Of a stretch of DNA of 64,000 nucleotides, positions 1-9,048 are shown one piece after another. How positions within the stretch are numbered: position 1 is the first letter of the stretch; every line of letters begins with the position of its first letter. The DNA comes from an uncultured Bacteroides sp. (lineage in GTDB: Bacteria > Bacteroidota > Bacteroidia > Chitinophagales > Chitinophagaceae). The stretch lies in the NCBI GenBank assembly GCA_902168085.1, contig CABHOP010000030.1, positions 1 through 64,000 on the forward strand, read 5' to 3'. The notes beneath the pieces were generated by a model. That model was not told the origin of the DNA. It was given only the letters and a program-made list of their open reading frames with translations, and did not search any database. The position numbers and the translations under genes are program-made.

Positions 1-36
1 GTTATATGCATCAATATACAAAATACCATATATACT

Positions 37-64
37 AAAAAAAGCCCCGCATTGCGGGGCTTTG
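37..64. terminator. Bidirectional hairpin terminator
   Basis: A perfect 10-bp stem (41-50 with 54-63, AAAGCCCCGC paired with GCGGGGCTTT) encloses a 3-base loop. A run of A lies on one side and T on the other, so it can stop the leftward gene that follows at 72-1238 and any rightward gene entering from before the window. Confidence 0.85.
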
Positions 65-71
65 TATCATT

Positions 72-1238
72 TTAGCCTATGGCTTGTGCCAGGTCGGCTA
101 TCAGGTCATCTACATCTTCAATGCCTACGCTCAGCCGTATCAGCGAGTCAGCAAGGCCATTCTTAATACGCTCTTCACGCGGTATAGACCCATGCGTCAT
201 AGAAGCGGGGTGCCCTATCAGCGATTCCACACCACCCAGCGATTCTGCAAGGGCAAAGAGCTGTGTATTTTTCAGCACATGCATAGCGTCATCCATGCTA
301 TCGCTTTTCAGTGTAAAGGATATCATGCCGCCAAAGCCGCGCATTTGTTTCTTGGCAATATCGTGGTTCGGATGGTCTTCAAAACCGCACCAGTAAACTT
401 TCCCTACTTTAGGATGGTTACGCAGGTAGTTAGCTATCTTCTCACCATTTTCACAATGACGCTGCATGCGCACATGCAGGGTTTTTATGCCACGCAGCAC
501 CAGCCAGCAGTCGTGCGGGCCGGGTACAGCACCGCAGCTGTTTTGTATAAAGCGCAGCTTTTCTTCCAATGCAGCATCGTTCATAATAAGCGCACCATGT
601 ACCACATCGCTATGGCCACCCAGGTACTTGGTGGCAGAGTGCAGTACTATATCCGCGCCCTGGTCCAGCGGGTTTTGCAGGTATGGCGATGCGAAGGTAT
701 TATCTACTACCAGCAGCAGTTTGTGCTCCTTGGCAATAATGCCACATGCAGCAATATCTACGATATTCAGTAGTGGGTTGGTAGGTGTTTCTGTCCATAT
801 CATCTTTGTTTTTTCATTGATATAGCCGCGGATGTTTTCCGCATTGCTCATATCTATGAAATGAAACTTGATGCCGTAGTTGGCAAATACTTTTGTAAAG
901 ATGCGGTACGTCCCGCCATACAGGTCGTTTGCTACAATCACTTCATCGCCAGGTTGCAGCAGTTTCGCTACTGCATCGGTAGCAGCCATGCCACTGCCAA
1001 AGCAAAGGCCATATTTGCCATTTTCTATGGCAGCCAGCGCGTTTTGCAGCGCGGTACGTGTAGGGTTTTGTGTGCGGGCATACTCATAACCTTTATGGTC
1101 GCCGGGTGCTGCCTGCACATAAGTAGATGTCTGGTATATGGGCGTCATAATAGCGCCGGTACTCGGGTCGGGTTCTACACCTGCGTGTATCAGTTTAGTT
1201 GCTAACTTATAATTCTTGTTTTCCATCAAATATGCCAT
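72..1238 (-). CDS. Cystathionine gamma-synthase/gamma-lyase family PLP enzyme
   Basis: A 388-residue cytosolic PLP enzyme of the Cys/Met-metabolism family, which makes or breaks the thioether of cystathionine (trans-sulfuration between cysteine and homocysteine). The PLP-binding lysine is K204 in SATKYLGGHSD; the YxxxxNPT motif (53-60) and the glycine-rich FGSGMAA (80-86) that hold the cofactor phosphate are present. Length is typical. Sequence alone does not separate synthase (metB) from lyase or from a methionine gamma-lyase, so no symbol is given. Translation may begin at Met1 (1238) or at Met5 (1226, MENKNYK). A -7 box at 1250-1257 fits either start, the first giving a very short leader. 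It stands alone between a terminator and the divergent ruvB. Confidence 0.9.
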   Translation of the reverse strand: MAYLMENKNYKLATKLIHAGVEPDPSTGAIMTPIYQTSTYVQAAPGDHKGYEYARTQNPTRTALQNALAAIENGKYGLCFGSGMAATDAVAKLLQPGDEVIVANDLYGGTYRIFTKVFANYGIKFHFIDMSNAENIRGYINEKTKMIWTETPTNPLLNIVDIAACGIIAKEHKLLLVVDNTFASPYLQNPLDQGADIVLHSATKYLGGHSDVVHGALIMNDAALEEKLRFIQNSCGAVPGPHDCWLVLRGIKTLHVRMQRHCENGEKIANYLRNHPKVGKVYWCGFEDHPNHDIAKKQMRGFGGMISFTLKSDSMDDAMHVLKNTQLFALAESLGGVESLIGHPASMTHGSIPREERIKNGLADSLIRLSVGIEDVDDLIADLAQAIG

Positions 1239-1249
1239 TTTGAGTGAAG

Positions 1250-1257
1250 CAAAGGTA
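1250..1257 (-). promoter_or_regulatory. -7 promoter box TACCTTTG
   Basis: The minus strand reads TACCTTTG, an exact match to the Bacteroidota -7 consensus TAnnTTTG, 11 nt before the trans-sulfuration gene start. No clear -33 TTTG is visible; only a TTG lies about 15 nt upstream. Confidence 0.55.
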
Positions 1258-1326
1258 TTGGTTTTAAAACATCAATGTCTTTAAACTTCACCCTGTAAAT
1301 AGCCGCCTATTCCTTAATTTTAACGC

Positions 1327-2349
1327 ATGCAAAATCCCCACGTACGGCCTACGGATGATTTGAGCCCACAGGATCGTGAATATGAGAATAGTATCCGCCC
1401 CCAGTCTATCGAAGACTTTTCGGGGCAGCCGCAATTGGTGGAAAACCTACGCATCTTCATCAAAGCGGCCAACTTGCGTGGCGAGGCGCTGGATCATGTG
1501 CTGTTTCACGGCCCTCCCGGCTTAGGTAAAACTACGCTGTCGCGCATTGTGGCCAATGAACTAGGTGTGAATATCAAGGAAACCAGCGGCCCGGTAATTG
1601 AAAAGCCTGCCGACCTGGCCGGGCTGCTTACCAGCCTGGAAGAACGGGATGTATTATTTATAGACGAAATACACCGCCTCAGCACTGTAGTAGAGGAGTA
1701 CCTCTATGCGGCGATGGAGGATTTCAAAATAGATATCATGATAGATTCGGGCCCTGCCGCCCGCTCGATACAAATAAACCTCAGCCCCTTTACACTGGTA
1801 GGTGCTACTACCCGTTCAGGTCTGCTCACAGCGCCGTTGCTCAGTCGTTTTGGTATCAAATCGAGGCTTGATTATTACACGGCAGAGGTATTGCAACGCA
1901 TTGTGATGCGTGCTGCCGGCCTGCTGAATGTAAAGGTGACATCAGAAGCGGCCCTGCAGATAGCCGGACGCAGCCGCGGTACACCCCGTATTGCCAATGG
2001 CTTGCTGCGCCGTATGCGCGATTTTGCACAGGTGCTGGGCAATGGTGTGATAGACCTGGCCATTGTAGAGCATGGCCTGCGAGCCCTGAATGTAGATGAA
2101 AGTGGCCTGGATGACATGGATAACAAGATACTGGCCACACTTATTGATAAGTTCAAAGGAGGACCTACAGGCATCAACAATATTGCGACAGCTGTAAGCG
2201 AAGAAGCGGGAACCATAGAAGAGGTGTATGAACCCTTCCTGATACAGGAAGGCTACATCATTCGCACGCCACGTGGCAGGGAAGCTACGGATAAAGCATA
2301 CCATCACCTGGGCCGCAACAGGCCGGGCGTGGCAGGCAGCTTGTTTTAG
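1327..2349 (+). CDS. ruvB: Holliday junction branch-migration ATPase RuvB
   Basis: RuvB is the hexameric AAA+ motor that, with RuvA, drives branch migration of Holliday junctions during recombination and repair. The 340-residue length is typical. The Walker A motif GPPGLGKT is at 62-69, Walker B DEIH at 113-116, sensor I and the RuvB signature GATTRSGLL at 159-167, and a winged-helix DNA-binding domain follows, ending in TPRGR before the C-terminal tail. The start is ATG at 1327; a near-match -7 box (TAATTTTA, 1315-1322) lies 4 nt before it. ruvA and ruvC are not in this window, as is common in this phylum. Its stop codon directly abuts the stop codon of the convergent glycosyltransferase gene. 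Confidence 0.97.
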   Translation: MQNPHVRPTDDLSPQDREYENSIRPQSIEDFSGQPQLVENLRIFIKAANLRGEALDHVLFHGPPGLGKTTLSRIVANELGVNIKETSGPVIEKPADLAGLLTSLEERDVLFIDEIHRLSTVVEEYLYAAMEDFKIDIMIDSGPAARSIQINLSPFTLVGATTRSGLLTAPLLSRFGIKSRLDYYTAEVLQRIVMRAAGLLNVKVTSEAALQIAGRSRGTPRIANGLLRRMRDFAQVLGNGVIDLAIVEHGLRALNVDESGLDDMDNKILATLIDKFKGGPTGINNIATAVSEEAGTIEEVYEPFLIQEGYIIRTPRGREATDKAYHHLGRNRPGVAGSLF

Positions 2350-3471
2350 CTATTTGAAAGCGCTGGCCAGTAGCTTTTGTGTGAATGTAGCCCAGCTATA
2401 TTTCTTCTTTTCTATCTGCAGGTTTTCTTTAAATCGTTCAGGTATGCCATCGTTATAAAACGACAGTATAGCACTGGCTATAGAGGCAGCATCCGGCTCA
2501 GCTACATAGCCTACTTTACCATGCGGCACCAGTTCGGGCAGGCCGCCAACGTTAGTTACAATCATGGGCTTTTCAAAATGGTAAGCCACTTGTGTAATGC
2601 CGCTTTGTGTAGCATTCTTGTAGGGTTGTACCACCAGGTCAGCAGCACTGAAATAGTAGCGCACTTCGCTATCAGGTATAAAATCAGTAAACAGTTTCAC
2701 ATTGTTTAACTGATGTTTTTCTATCAGTTCATCATACGGTTTGCGGTCATCGTAAAACTCACCAGCCACTATTACCTTTATGCCCGATTGCTTGATGCGC
2801 TCATCGGCCATAGCCTCCAGCAAGGTATCCAGCCCTTTATATTTTCTTATAAAACCAAAGAACAGAATATAGCGTTCATCATTAGCTAATCCAAGTTTAG
2901 CACAGGCCATCTGTTTGCTTACCGGTTCACCAAAATTATCATACAGCGGATGCGATAAAAAAGTGGCAGGTTTTGTTGTCATACCTTGCAGGTCGGCCTT
3001 TACTTTTTCGCTCATGGTTACAAACGTATCCACCGGCTTTAAAAAGTATTTGGTAAACGGCACATCGCCCGGGCGTTTCTCATGTGGTATCACATTGTCC
3101 GTTATCGCCAGTATGCGGGTGTGTTTGTTTTTCTTTACTTGCCTTAGTATTGTTCCCAGGCACGGCCCCATAAAGGGCAGCCAGTAACGTACAATTATCA
3201 GGTCTGGCTTTAGCTTACGCAGCTTGTTGCCAACGCTCAACCAGTTCAATGGATTGACAGAATTTATAACGGTATGTATAGTAATGCCCTGAGGCGCAGG
3301 CTCATCTGTATATTGAGAGGTGCCGGGAAAAAGAAATGAAGGATACTGTAATGAGAAGGAATAGATCTCTGCCTGGTGCCCTTGCATATTCAGCTCCTGT
3401 GTCAGCCTTTGGTCGTACGTAGCCAATCCACCGCGCAGCGGGTGTGCCGGGCCTATTATCACTATCCTCAT
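2350..3471 (-). CDS. GT4-family glycosyltransferase
   Basis: A 373-residue glycosyltransferase of the GT-B fold, family 4. The N-terminal acceptor-side domain begins MRIVIIGPAHPLRGG, with the glycine-rich loop typical of the family. The C-terminal nucleotide-sugar domain has FGFIRKYKGLDTLLEAM (205-221) and a conserved NVGGLPELV segment (307-315) that lines the donor site. No signal peptide or membrane helix, so it acts at the cytoplasmic face. Its ATG overlaps the stop of the upstream hddC-like gene by 4 nt (3468-3471), indicating translational coupling in one operon with hddA and hddC. By context it may transfer the heptose, or another sugar, onto a surface glycan or glycoprotein; the substrate is inferred only. 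Confidence 0.88.
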   Translation of the reverse strand: MRIVIIGPAHPLRGGLATYDQRLTQELNMQGHQAEIYSFSLQYPSFLFPGTSQYTDEPAPQGITIHTVINSVNPLNWLSVGNKLRKLKPDLIIVRYWLPFMGPCLGTILRQVKKNKHTRILAITDNVIPHEKRPGDVPFTKYFLKPVDTFVTMSEKVKADLQGMTTKPATFLSHPLYDNFGEPVSKQMACAKLGLANDERYILFFGFIRKYKGLDTLLEAMADERIKQSGIKVIVAGEFYDDRKPYDELIEKHQLNNVKLFTDFIPDSEVRYYFSAADLVVQPYKNATQSGITQVAYHFEKPMIVTNVGGLPELVPHGKVGYVAEPDAASIASAILSFYNDGIPERFKENLQIEKKKYSWATFTQKLLASAFK

Positions 3472-4166
3472 GCAAACAGGGTTTTAAAATCTGCATGTGC
3501 CTGTTCGTAATCTACAGGTATTCCTATATCTATAAAATAGCCTTGCGATTCATAGCCATAAAATTTGCCTTCATTCACAAATGCTTCTAAGTAATCTTTT
3601 TCAAAAGAATATTTCTGCGGTAGTTGTTTAGCATACAGCGCCTCTTTGTTTATCACATATACACCACCATTTATAAGCCCGCTATCGTATTGTTTTTTTT
3701 CTTCAAAAGCAGTTATAATACTGCGCTCGTCTGTTTTTACCACGCCATAGCGGTCAAAGTTTATCATTTGCTTCAGCGCCAGTGTAGTTACCGACTGCTG
3801 CTGCTTATGAAACATAAACATATCATTCAGTTGCACTATAAACATGGTATCGCCATTCAGTACCGCTACATCAGCATCCTGCGCTTTACCTAACGCCAGG
3901 CTGATGCCGCCACCTGTGCCCAATGGTTCCGTCTCTATTACGTGGTCTATGGCAAAGCTGCGTTGTTGTGTATCCAGCCATTCCAGCGGCACTTCATGCC
4001 TGTATCCCAACGAAAGGATAACGCGGGTACAACCCTGCTGTTCTAACACATCAAACAGGTAATGTAAGAAAGGTTTATCGTTTACGGGTGCCATGCATTT
4101 AGGTGCATCACCTATCACACCTCTAAGCCTTGTGCCCAGTCCGCCGGCTAGTACTATACATTCCAT
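3468..4166 (-). CDS. hddC: D-glycero-D-manno-heptose 1-phosphate guanylyltransferase-like nucleotidyltransferase
   Basis: A 232-residue NTP transferase of the GlmU/ManC fold. The N-terminus MECIVLAGGLGTRLRG is the nucleotide-binding signature; ETEPLGTGGG (78-87) and LNGDTMF (103-109) carry the family's sugar-phosphate and metal-binding residues. The HddC family joins GTP to heptose 1-phosphate to make GDP-D-glycero-D-manno-heptose. That assignment rests on the neighbour: the hddA-type kinase ends 1 nt upstream of this start. The downstream glycosyltransferase overlaps by 4 nt. Another hexose-1-phosphate substrate is possible. Length is normal for HddC. Confidence 0.82.
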   Translation of the reverse strand: MECIVLAGGLGTRLRGVIGDAPKCMAPVNDKPFLHYLFDVLEQQGCTRVILSLGYRHEVPLEWLDTQQRSFAIDHVIETEPLGTGGGISLALGKAQDADVAVLNGDTMFIVQLNDMFMFHKQQQSVTTLALKQMINFDRYGVVKTDERSIITAFEEKKQYDSGLINGGVYVINKEALYAKQLPQKYSFEKDYLEAFVNEGKFYGYESQGYFIDIGIPVDYEQAHADFKTLFA

Positions 4167-4167
4167 A

Positions 4168-5190
4168 TTATATACTCCAGGTTACCAGGCCATGGTCTGT
4201 AAACCGATATTGTTTCAATTCGCCACCAAATTGTTCCAGCACTTGTTGCACCGCATAGCGTGTAGTGCCCGGGCAGTAAAACATCATAAATCCGCCGCCG
4301 CCGGCACCGCTTATCTTACCGCCGGTAGCACCTGCTGCCAATACAGATTCGTATAGCTTATCTATATTATCATTGGATATGCCTTGCGCCATCTGCTTTT
4401 TAAACCGGAAGCCGTAATCCAGTATCTTACCTATATTATCTATTTCCCCTTTCAGCAGTGCTTCCTTCATCATGGTAGCCTGCTCCTTTAGTTGGTGCAT
4501 GGCTTCTATCGATTTTTCATTCTTCTCCGTCACGTTCTTACTCTGCGCTTCAATGATGGTAGAAGACAGGCGGCTGGTAGAAGTAAAGTATAGCAACAGG
4601 TTATTTTCCAACTCGAAAAGGAATTTCTGTTTGATGCGCAGAGGGTTTACAATAACGCGGTTATTCTCATAAAATTCCATAAAGTTCACACCGCCGAATG
4701 TGGCAGCATACTGGTCTTGCTTACCACCTGCCATAGCCAGCTCCACGCGTTCTATATGATAAGACATGTGTGCAATGTCATATTCCCCTAAGGGTAGTCG
4801 CAGCCATTCTGCAAAGGCACCGATGATGGTCACCATCAGGGTAGAAGAGCTGCCCAACCCCGAGCCGGCCGGCGCATCCACAAATGTTGTCAGCTTGAAA
4901 CCGCTGTTAACAGGCCCGTATTTAGTTACTATGTGGTTATACACACCTTTGGCAAGGTCCAGCGTACCATCTATCGGCAGTTTGTCTGCTTTTTCATAAC
5001 GCACGCTTTCCTTCCTGTCTGCGGCTTCAATAATGATCTCGTTGGTAGAAAGCAGTTCTATGCTGGCATATGCATATAATGAAATAGTAGCATTCAGGAT
5101 AGCACCCCCGTACATATCGCAATACGGGCTAACATCGGTACCACCACCTGCCAGTCCTATCCTGAGTGGTGCTTTACTACGGTATATCAT
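4168..5190 (-). CDS. hddA: D-glycero-D-manno-heptose 7-phosphate kinase-like GHMP kinase
   Basis: A 340-residue GHMP-family sugar kinase. It opens with the substrate-side motif RSKAPLRIGLAGGGTDV (4-20); the phosphate-binding loop PAGSGLGSSST is at 107-117, and the C-terminal glycine-rich KISGAGGGGFMMF completes the ATP site. The GGGTD motif is typical of HddA/fucokinase-type enzymes. HddA phosphorylates heptose 7-phosphate at C1 in the GDP-heptose route. It is the first gene of a three-gene operon with the nucleotidyltransferase and a glycosyltransferase. The isomerase GmhA and phosphatase GmhB of the pathway are absent from the window and must lie elsewhere if the pathway is complete. Confidence 0.85.
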   Translation of the reverse strand: MIYRSKAPLRIGLAGGGTDVSPYCDMYGGAILNATISLYAYASIELLSTNEIIIEAADRKESVRYEKADKLPIDGTLDLAKGVYNHIVTKYGPVNSGFKLTTFVDAPAGSGLGSSSTLMVTIIGAFAEWLRLPLGEYDIAHMSYHIERVELAMAGGKQDQYAATFGGVNFMEFYENNRVIVNPLRIKQKFLFELENNLLLYFTSTSRLSSTIIEAQSKNVTEKNEKSIEAMHQLKEQATMMKEALLKGEIDNIGKILDYGFRFKKQMAQGISNDNIDKLYESVLAAGATGGKISGAGGGGFMMFYCPGTTRYAVQQVLEQFGGELKQYRFTDHGLVTWSI

Positions 5191-5268
5191 TTGTGCAAAA
5201 AGAAGATTTATATAAGTATTACTCGCTAAAATAGTGAATCTAAGCGATGTGCAACTTAAGAGTATAGC

Positions 5269-5667
5269 CTAAGCCCGTGTATTTCGCATTTTATAATACA
5301 TGGAATATGCCATAACACCCACCAGCCCACCAATACCATCAGCTAATGTATCCATATTATCCTGGCTCCGGCCGGGTACGTAGTGCCCTTGCACATATTC
5401 TACCAGCCAGCCCAGGTATATGGTTATTATCAGCAATATTAGCCTGTACCTGGTGCTGTTAGCAGGGTTTACAGCATGCCACAGGTAGCTGAAAACACCA
5501 AATAATATGATATGTGCCCATTTATCTATTAGCGGCACTTTTACATCCGGCAGGTCTTTACCGGGTATGAAACATAAAATAAAAATGAGCAAAGTCCATA
5601 GCCATGCTACCAACTTTGCTCTTTTATAGGATGTGTAATGTATGCTTTTTGGGGTGCTGTTATTCAC
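5269..5667 (-). CDS. VanZ-like integral membrane protein
   Basis: A 132-residue membrane protein with four predicted helices (about 17-34, 48-64, 74-90 and 108-124). The VanZ-family pattern is visible: [10 protein letters not shown] before helix 2, an E-x-x-Q (EYVQ, 90-93) at the end of helix 3, and R-x-x-D-x-x-D-x-x-A-x-x-x-G ([15 protein letters not shown]) before helix 4. Members are linked to lipoglycopeptide resistance and to lipid-phosphate processing, but most have no proven role. It overlaps the end of gcvH by 8 nt (5660-5667), a pairing that is common in Bacteroidota, so the two are probably co-transcribed. Confidence 0.85.
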   Translation of the reverse strand: MNNSTPKSIHYTSYKRAKLVAWLWTLLIFILCFIPGKDLPDVKVPLIDKWAHIILFGVFSYLWHAVNPANSTRYRLILLIITIYLGWLVEYVQGHYVPGRSQDNMDTLADGIGGLVGVMAYSMYYKMRNTRA

Positions 5668-6040
5668 CTATTACAGCTTTGTAACCGGCTGCATCCAGCA
5701 GTGCATCTACTTCGGCCGGGTTATCTACCGTCATTTTTATCATCCAGCCTTTGCCGTATGGGTCCTGGTTTACAAATTCCGGATTGCCTTCCAGTTCGGC
5801 ATTTACTTCATTAACCGTACCCGCAACAGGTAAATAAAGGTCAGAAACCGTTTTCACTGCTTCAACAGTGCCGAATATTTCATTTGCACCCAGTGCCTTT
5901 CCTACAGTATTGATATCTACAAATACGATATCGCCCAGCTCACGTTGTGCAAATTCGGTAATACCAACTGTAGCTACGTTACCTTCCAGCTTCAGCCATT
6001 CATGGTCCTTTGTGTACTTAATTGCGTCGGGAAATTGCAT
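5660..6040 (-). CDS. gcvH: Glycine cleavage system H protein
   Basis: The lipoyl carrier of the glycine cleavage complex, shuttling the methylamine group between the P, T and L proteins. At 126 residues it has the normal length. The lipoylation site is K63 in [13 protein letters not shown]; the preceding [13 protein letters not shown] and following [15 protein letters not shown] are family hallmarks. The gene starts at ATG 6040 and overlaps the VanZ-like gene downstream. The P, T and L genes are not in the window. No glycine riboswitch was seen upstream. Confidence 0.96.
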   Translation of the reverse strand: MQFPDAIKYTKDHEWLKLEGNVATVGITEFAQRELGDIVFVDINTVGKALGANEIFGTVEAVKTVSDLYLPVAGTVNEVNAELEGNPEFVNQDPYGKGWMIKMTVDNPAEVDALLDAAGYKAVIGE

Positions 6041-6271
6041 GTTTCAGATTTTGCGCGTAAAAATAATAGAATTTTACAGAAATATATACCCTTTAAACCG
6101 GCTTACTAATAAACATACATTTTAATAATAACATTAAAACGGGATTAAAGACCTATGAAACTCAATAACGACCTTGTAAAATTTTGCTAAAGTTTATTAA
6201 TTTACAATTGCATTTTGTTCTCATTGGGGCAAAATGCTTCTTTGTCTTATCATGTAACTTATATAAAATGT

Positions 6272-8884
6272 ATGGAAAGTAAACTTTTACAACCCTCAAA
6301 AATACGACGTTTCTTAAGAAACTTGTCCTTAACGTTGTGTTGCGCATTGATGCTGCCATTTTCTTCCGGCGCGCAATTGCCTACTACGGCAGCAGCATAT
6401 CCGTTCGTTTCGTCTAACAAACCTTTTACGTATTTGTCCAGCGGTACGCCTGTCACTTTTGGCAATTGGGATGATGGTTATGTACAAAACATACCAATAG
6501 GCTTCCCATTTACTTTCTGTGGCGTACCTTATACTACAGTTACCGCACATACCAACGGGTACATGTGCTTTGGTAATAATACTAATATGTATTTGGGCGC
6601 ATCGCAAAGTGCTATGCAGTACATGGCTCCGGCTGTTATTGCACAGTGGCATGATGCCTATGGACAAAATGCCAGTACCACACCGGTTACTTATACAACC
6701 ATAGGTACTGCGCCCAATCGTGTATTTATACTGGAGTTTAAAAACTGGGGTACTTGCTGTTCTCCCAGCTTTTATATAAGCTATCAATACATTCTTCACG
6801 AAGGTGGTGCGGTAGAGATTTTGTATGATCAGGTAGGCAGTGGCAATTTCCCTTCATATGCGGCTGTAGGTATTGCCAGGAATCAGAATGATTTCCAGAT
6901 GCTGCCAAACTTAAGCGCATCTCCTACACCCAATAGCACAACCTGGGTAGCATGCGGTGGTGGCCGTCCGGCTACAGGCCAAAGTTATCTTTGGGGTTTG
7001 ATCCCTTGTACAGGTACACCTGAATTTGAGGTTACAGGCCCTACGCAAGTTTGTCCCGGCAAGCCATTCTCTCTTTCAGTAAGCGGTACAGGCATCATCT
7101 CCGGCCTTACGTTTCAATGGGAATCATCAAATGATGGTACTACATGGAATACAATTATGGGTGCAACGACAAACAGCATATCAGATGTAATCACCACACC
7201 TATGTGGTACCGTTGCAATATTACATGTACCAACTCAGGCCTGTCGTATACTACACAGCCATGGAAAATAAGCATTGCTGATTTTATGTTCTGCTACTGC
7301 GATAATGGTGCTGCAACAGCAACAGGTTTGGATATAGGTAATGTAACGCTTATCGAACAATCCATTTACAAACCGAAATCGGATACGATACTGAATAATG
7401 GTGTGGCCAGCCCGCCATCCGGCAATGCAACTGCCAACAAAACGTACACTACCTTCCAGCATACACTGCCACCTATAGTAATGTATCGCGATTCTGTATA
7501 CAGGATATCCGTATCACGTATCACATCTGCAGCCGCTCCTATTAAAGATGCCAATGTTACTGTGTTTATAGACTTGGACCGGGATGGTGTTTTTGATGTT
7601 ACCGATAAAGTAATGCAAACACAGATAAATAGTTTGTCATTAATAGCAGATACGGAAGTAGATACTTTCCAGATACCAATGTCGGCCGAAATAGGTTTGA
7701 CAGGTATGCGTGTGGTGCTGAGGGGTGCACCTAACAATGCTGATTCATGTGGTTTCAGCGGCGAAGGTGAAACAGAAGATTATATAGTGGATATGCGTTA
7801 TGAGCCTTGTTCAGGCCCGGTTAACCCCGGTAATGGCCAGGCTACGGATACCAGCATTTGTGCCGGTTACGACTATATCGTACTGGATACAACATATGAG
7901 AAGAAAAAATCTGAACTGCAACGTTTCTGGCAGGTATCTGGTGATAATGTTTATTGGTCGAACATAACAGCCAGCACTGATAAAGATACCCTGATGCGGG
8001 TTTTTGGCGGACAGCCTTTATACTATCGGGTACGCATGATATGCCAGGCTACCGATGACACCACCTATTCAGACCCTGTATTGGTGAATGCAAAGGCAGG
8101 TTACAAATGTTATTGCTATAGCCAGTCTATGGGTGGTGCAAATGATAGCAGTGATATCGGTGGTATTAGCGTAGGCCCGTATACGGTATATACAGGTGGC
8201 CCTCACGTACTGAATCCGGATGCCAACCGCAAACGCACAGATCATACTGATGATACTCCTATGATACTGGATGTGGATAGCACTTATAGTCTTGTAGTAT
8301 ATCACACACAGCGTTCAATAGAACATGCGGATGCCAAGATTACCATTTTTATGGACTTCAACAATAACAAACAGTACGATGTGCCATATGAGCGTGTATT
8401 CACTGGTTATACCGGCATTGGAAACTTTACCATAGCAGATAACGTAACAATACCATCTACCGTAATTACAGGTTTGGAAACCGGTTTGCGTGTAGTATTG
8501 AATAACGATTTAACGCCTAACATTCCGTCTGATGAAGCCTGTGGTCCTTATAGCTCAGGAGAAACGGAAGATTACATCGTAAAGTTTGAAAGAAGGCTGT
8601 TCCCTGCGGGTGTTAATGCTGCAAATGCTATTTCTTCATTCGGTATGTACCCCAACCCTACCAAAGGCAAATTTGTATTGCAATTTGCCAGTGCAGCAGC
8701 GTTTGACAATGTAGATGTTACTGTTGCAAACATAACCGGCCAATTGGTATATAATAATACTTATAAACACAATGGCGGCCAGTTCAGCCAGGAGATCAAT
8801 TTAACAGAATTACCTCGTGGTGTTTACATGGTAACCTTATCGGCTGGCGGCGAAAAACAAATACAGAAATTGGTGATAGAGTAG
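6272..8884 (+). CDS. Secreted GEVED-domain protein with T9SS type A sorting tail (copy 1)
   Basis: An 870-residue exported protein. The start is taken at ATG 6272, which gives a good signal peptide (basic segment, LTLCCALMLPF, cleavage near SSGAQ); the longer frame begins with a TTG at 6215. After it come a beta-rich N-terminal domain unlike that of copies 2 and 3, an Ig-like segment with WESSNDGTTW, then two GEVED domains. Each GEVED domain has an Asp-rich calcium-type loop (DLDRDGVFD; DFNNNKQYD) and the closing SGEGETEDYIV or SSGETEDYIV. The last 75 or so residues are a type A sorting domain (MYPNPTKGKFVLQ to the end) that sends the protein through the type IX secretion system to the surface. 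Adhesion is likely but unproven. Confidence 0.88.
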   Translation: MESKLLQPSKIRRFLRNLSLTLCCALMLPFSSGAQLPTTAAAYPFVSSNKPFTYLSSGTPVTFGNWDDGYVQNIPIGFPFTFCGVPYTTVTAHTNGYMCFGNNTNMYLGASQSAMQYMAPAVIAQWHDAYGQNASTTPVTYTTIGTAPNRVFILEFKNWGTCCSPSFYISYQYILHEGGAVEILYDQVGSGNFPSYAAVGIARNQNDFQMLPNLSASPTPNSTTWVACGGGRPATGQSYLWGLIPCTGTPEFEVTGPTQVCPGKPFSLSVSGTGIISGLTFQWESSNDGTTWNTIMGATTNSISDVITTPMWYRCNITCTNSGLSYTTQPWKISIADFMFCYCDNGAATATGLDIGNVTLIEQSIYKPKSDTILNNGVASPPSGNATANKTYTTFQHTLPPIVMYRDSVYRISVSRITSAAAPIKDANVTVFIDLDRDGVFDVTDKVMQTQINSLSLIADTEVDTFQIPMSAEIGLTGMRVVLRGAPNNADSCGFSGEGETEDYIVDMRYEPCSGPVNPGNGQATDTSICAGYDYIVLDTTYEKKKSELQRFWQVSGDNVYWSNITASTDKDTLMRVFGGQPLYYRVRMICQATDDTTYSDPVLVNAKAGYKCYCYSQSMGGANDSSDIGGISVGPYTVYTGGPHVLNPDANRKRTDHTDDTPMILDVDSTYSLVVYHTQRSIEHADAKITIFMDFNNNKQYDVPYERVFTGYTGIGNFTIADNVTIPSTVITGLETGLRVVLNNDLTPNIPSDEACGPYSSGETEDYIVKFERRLFPAGVNAANAISSFGMYPNPTKGKFVLQFASAAAFDNVDVTVANITGQLVYNNTYKHNGGQFSQEINLTELPRGVYMVTLSAGGEKQIQKLVIE

Positions 8885-8910
8885 TATTATAGAATAATCG
8901 TTATATAAAA

Positions 8911-8942
8911 TAAAGGAGGCCAAAAGCCTCCTTTATTTTTTA
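8911..8942 (+). terminator. Rho-independent terminator after GEVED copy 1
   Basis: A perfect 10-bp stem (8911-8920 with 8926-8935), a CAAAA loop and then a T run. Confidence 0.85.
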
Positions 8943-9048
8943 AGCAATTTTTAACGCAGGTAAAAAATATTCCATGCCTGTTTTTTCTTATTTTAATTAT
9001 GCTTTAATATGTTTTAAACTACCTTTTCATATACAAAAACTGATGTAC

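Noticed and set aside
6041-6271. Possible riboswitch or promoter before GEVED copy 1 and gcvH
   Set aside because: No glycine-riboswitch pattern and no exact TAnnTTTG box was found in this AT-rich gap.
8974-9048. N-terminal extension of GEVED copy 2
   Set aside because: It would bury the clear signal peptide that begins at 9049.
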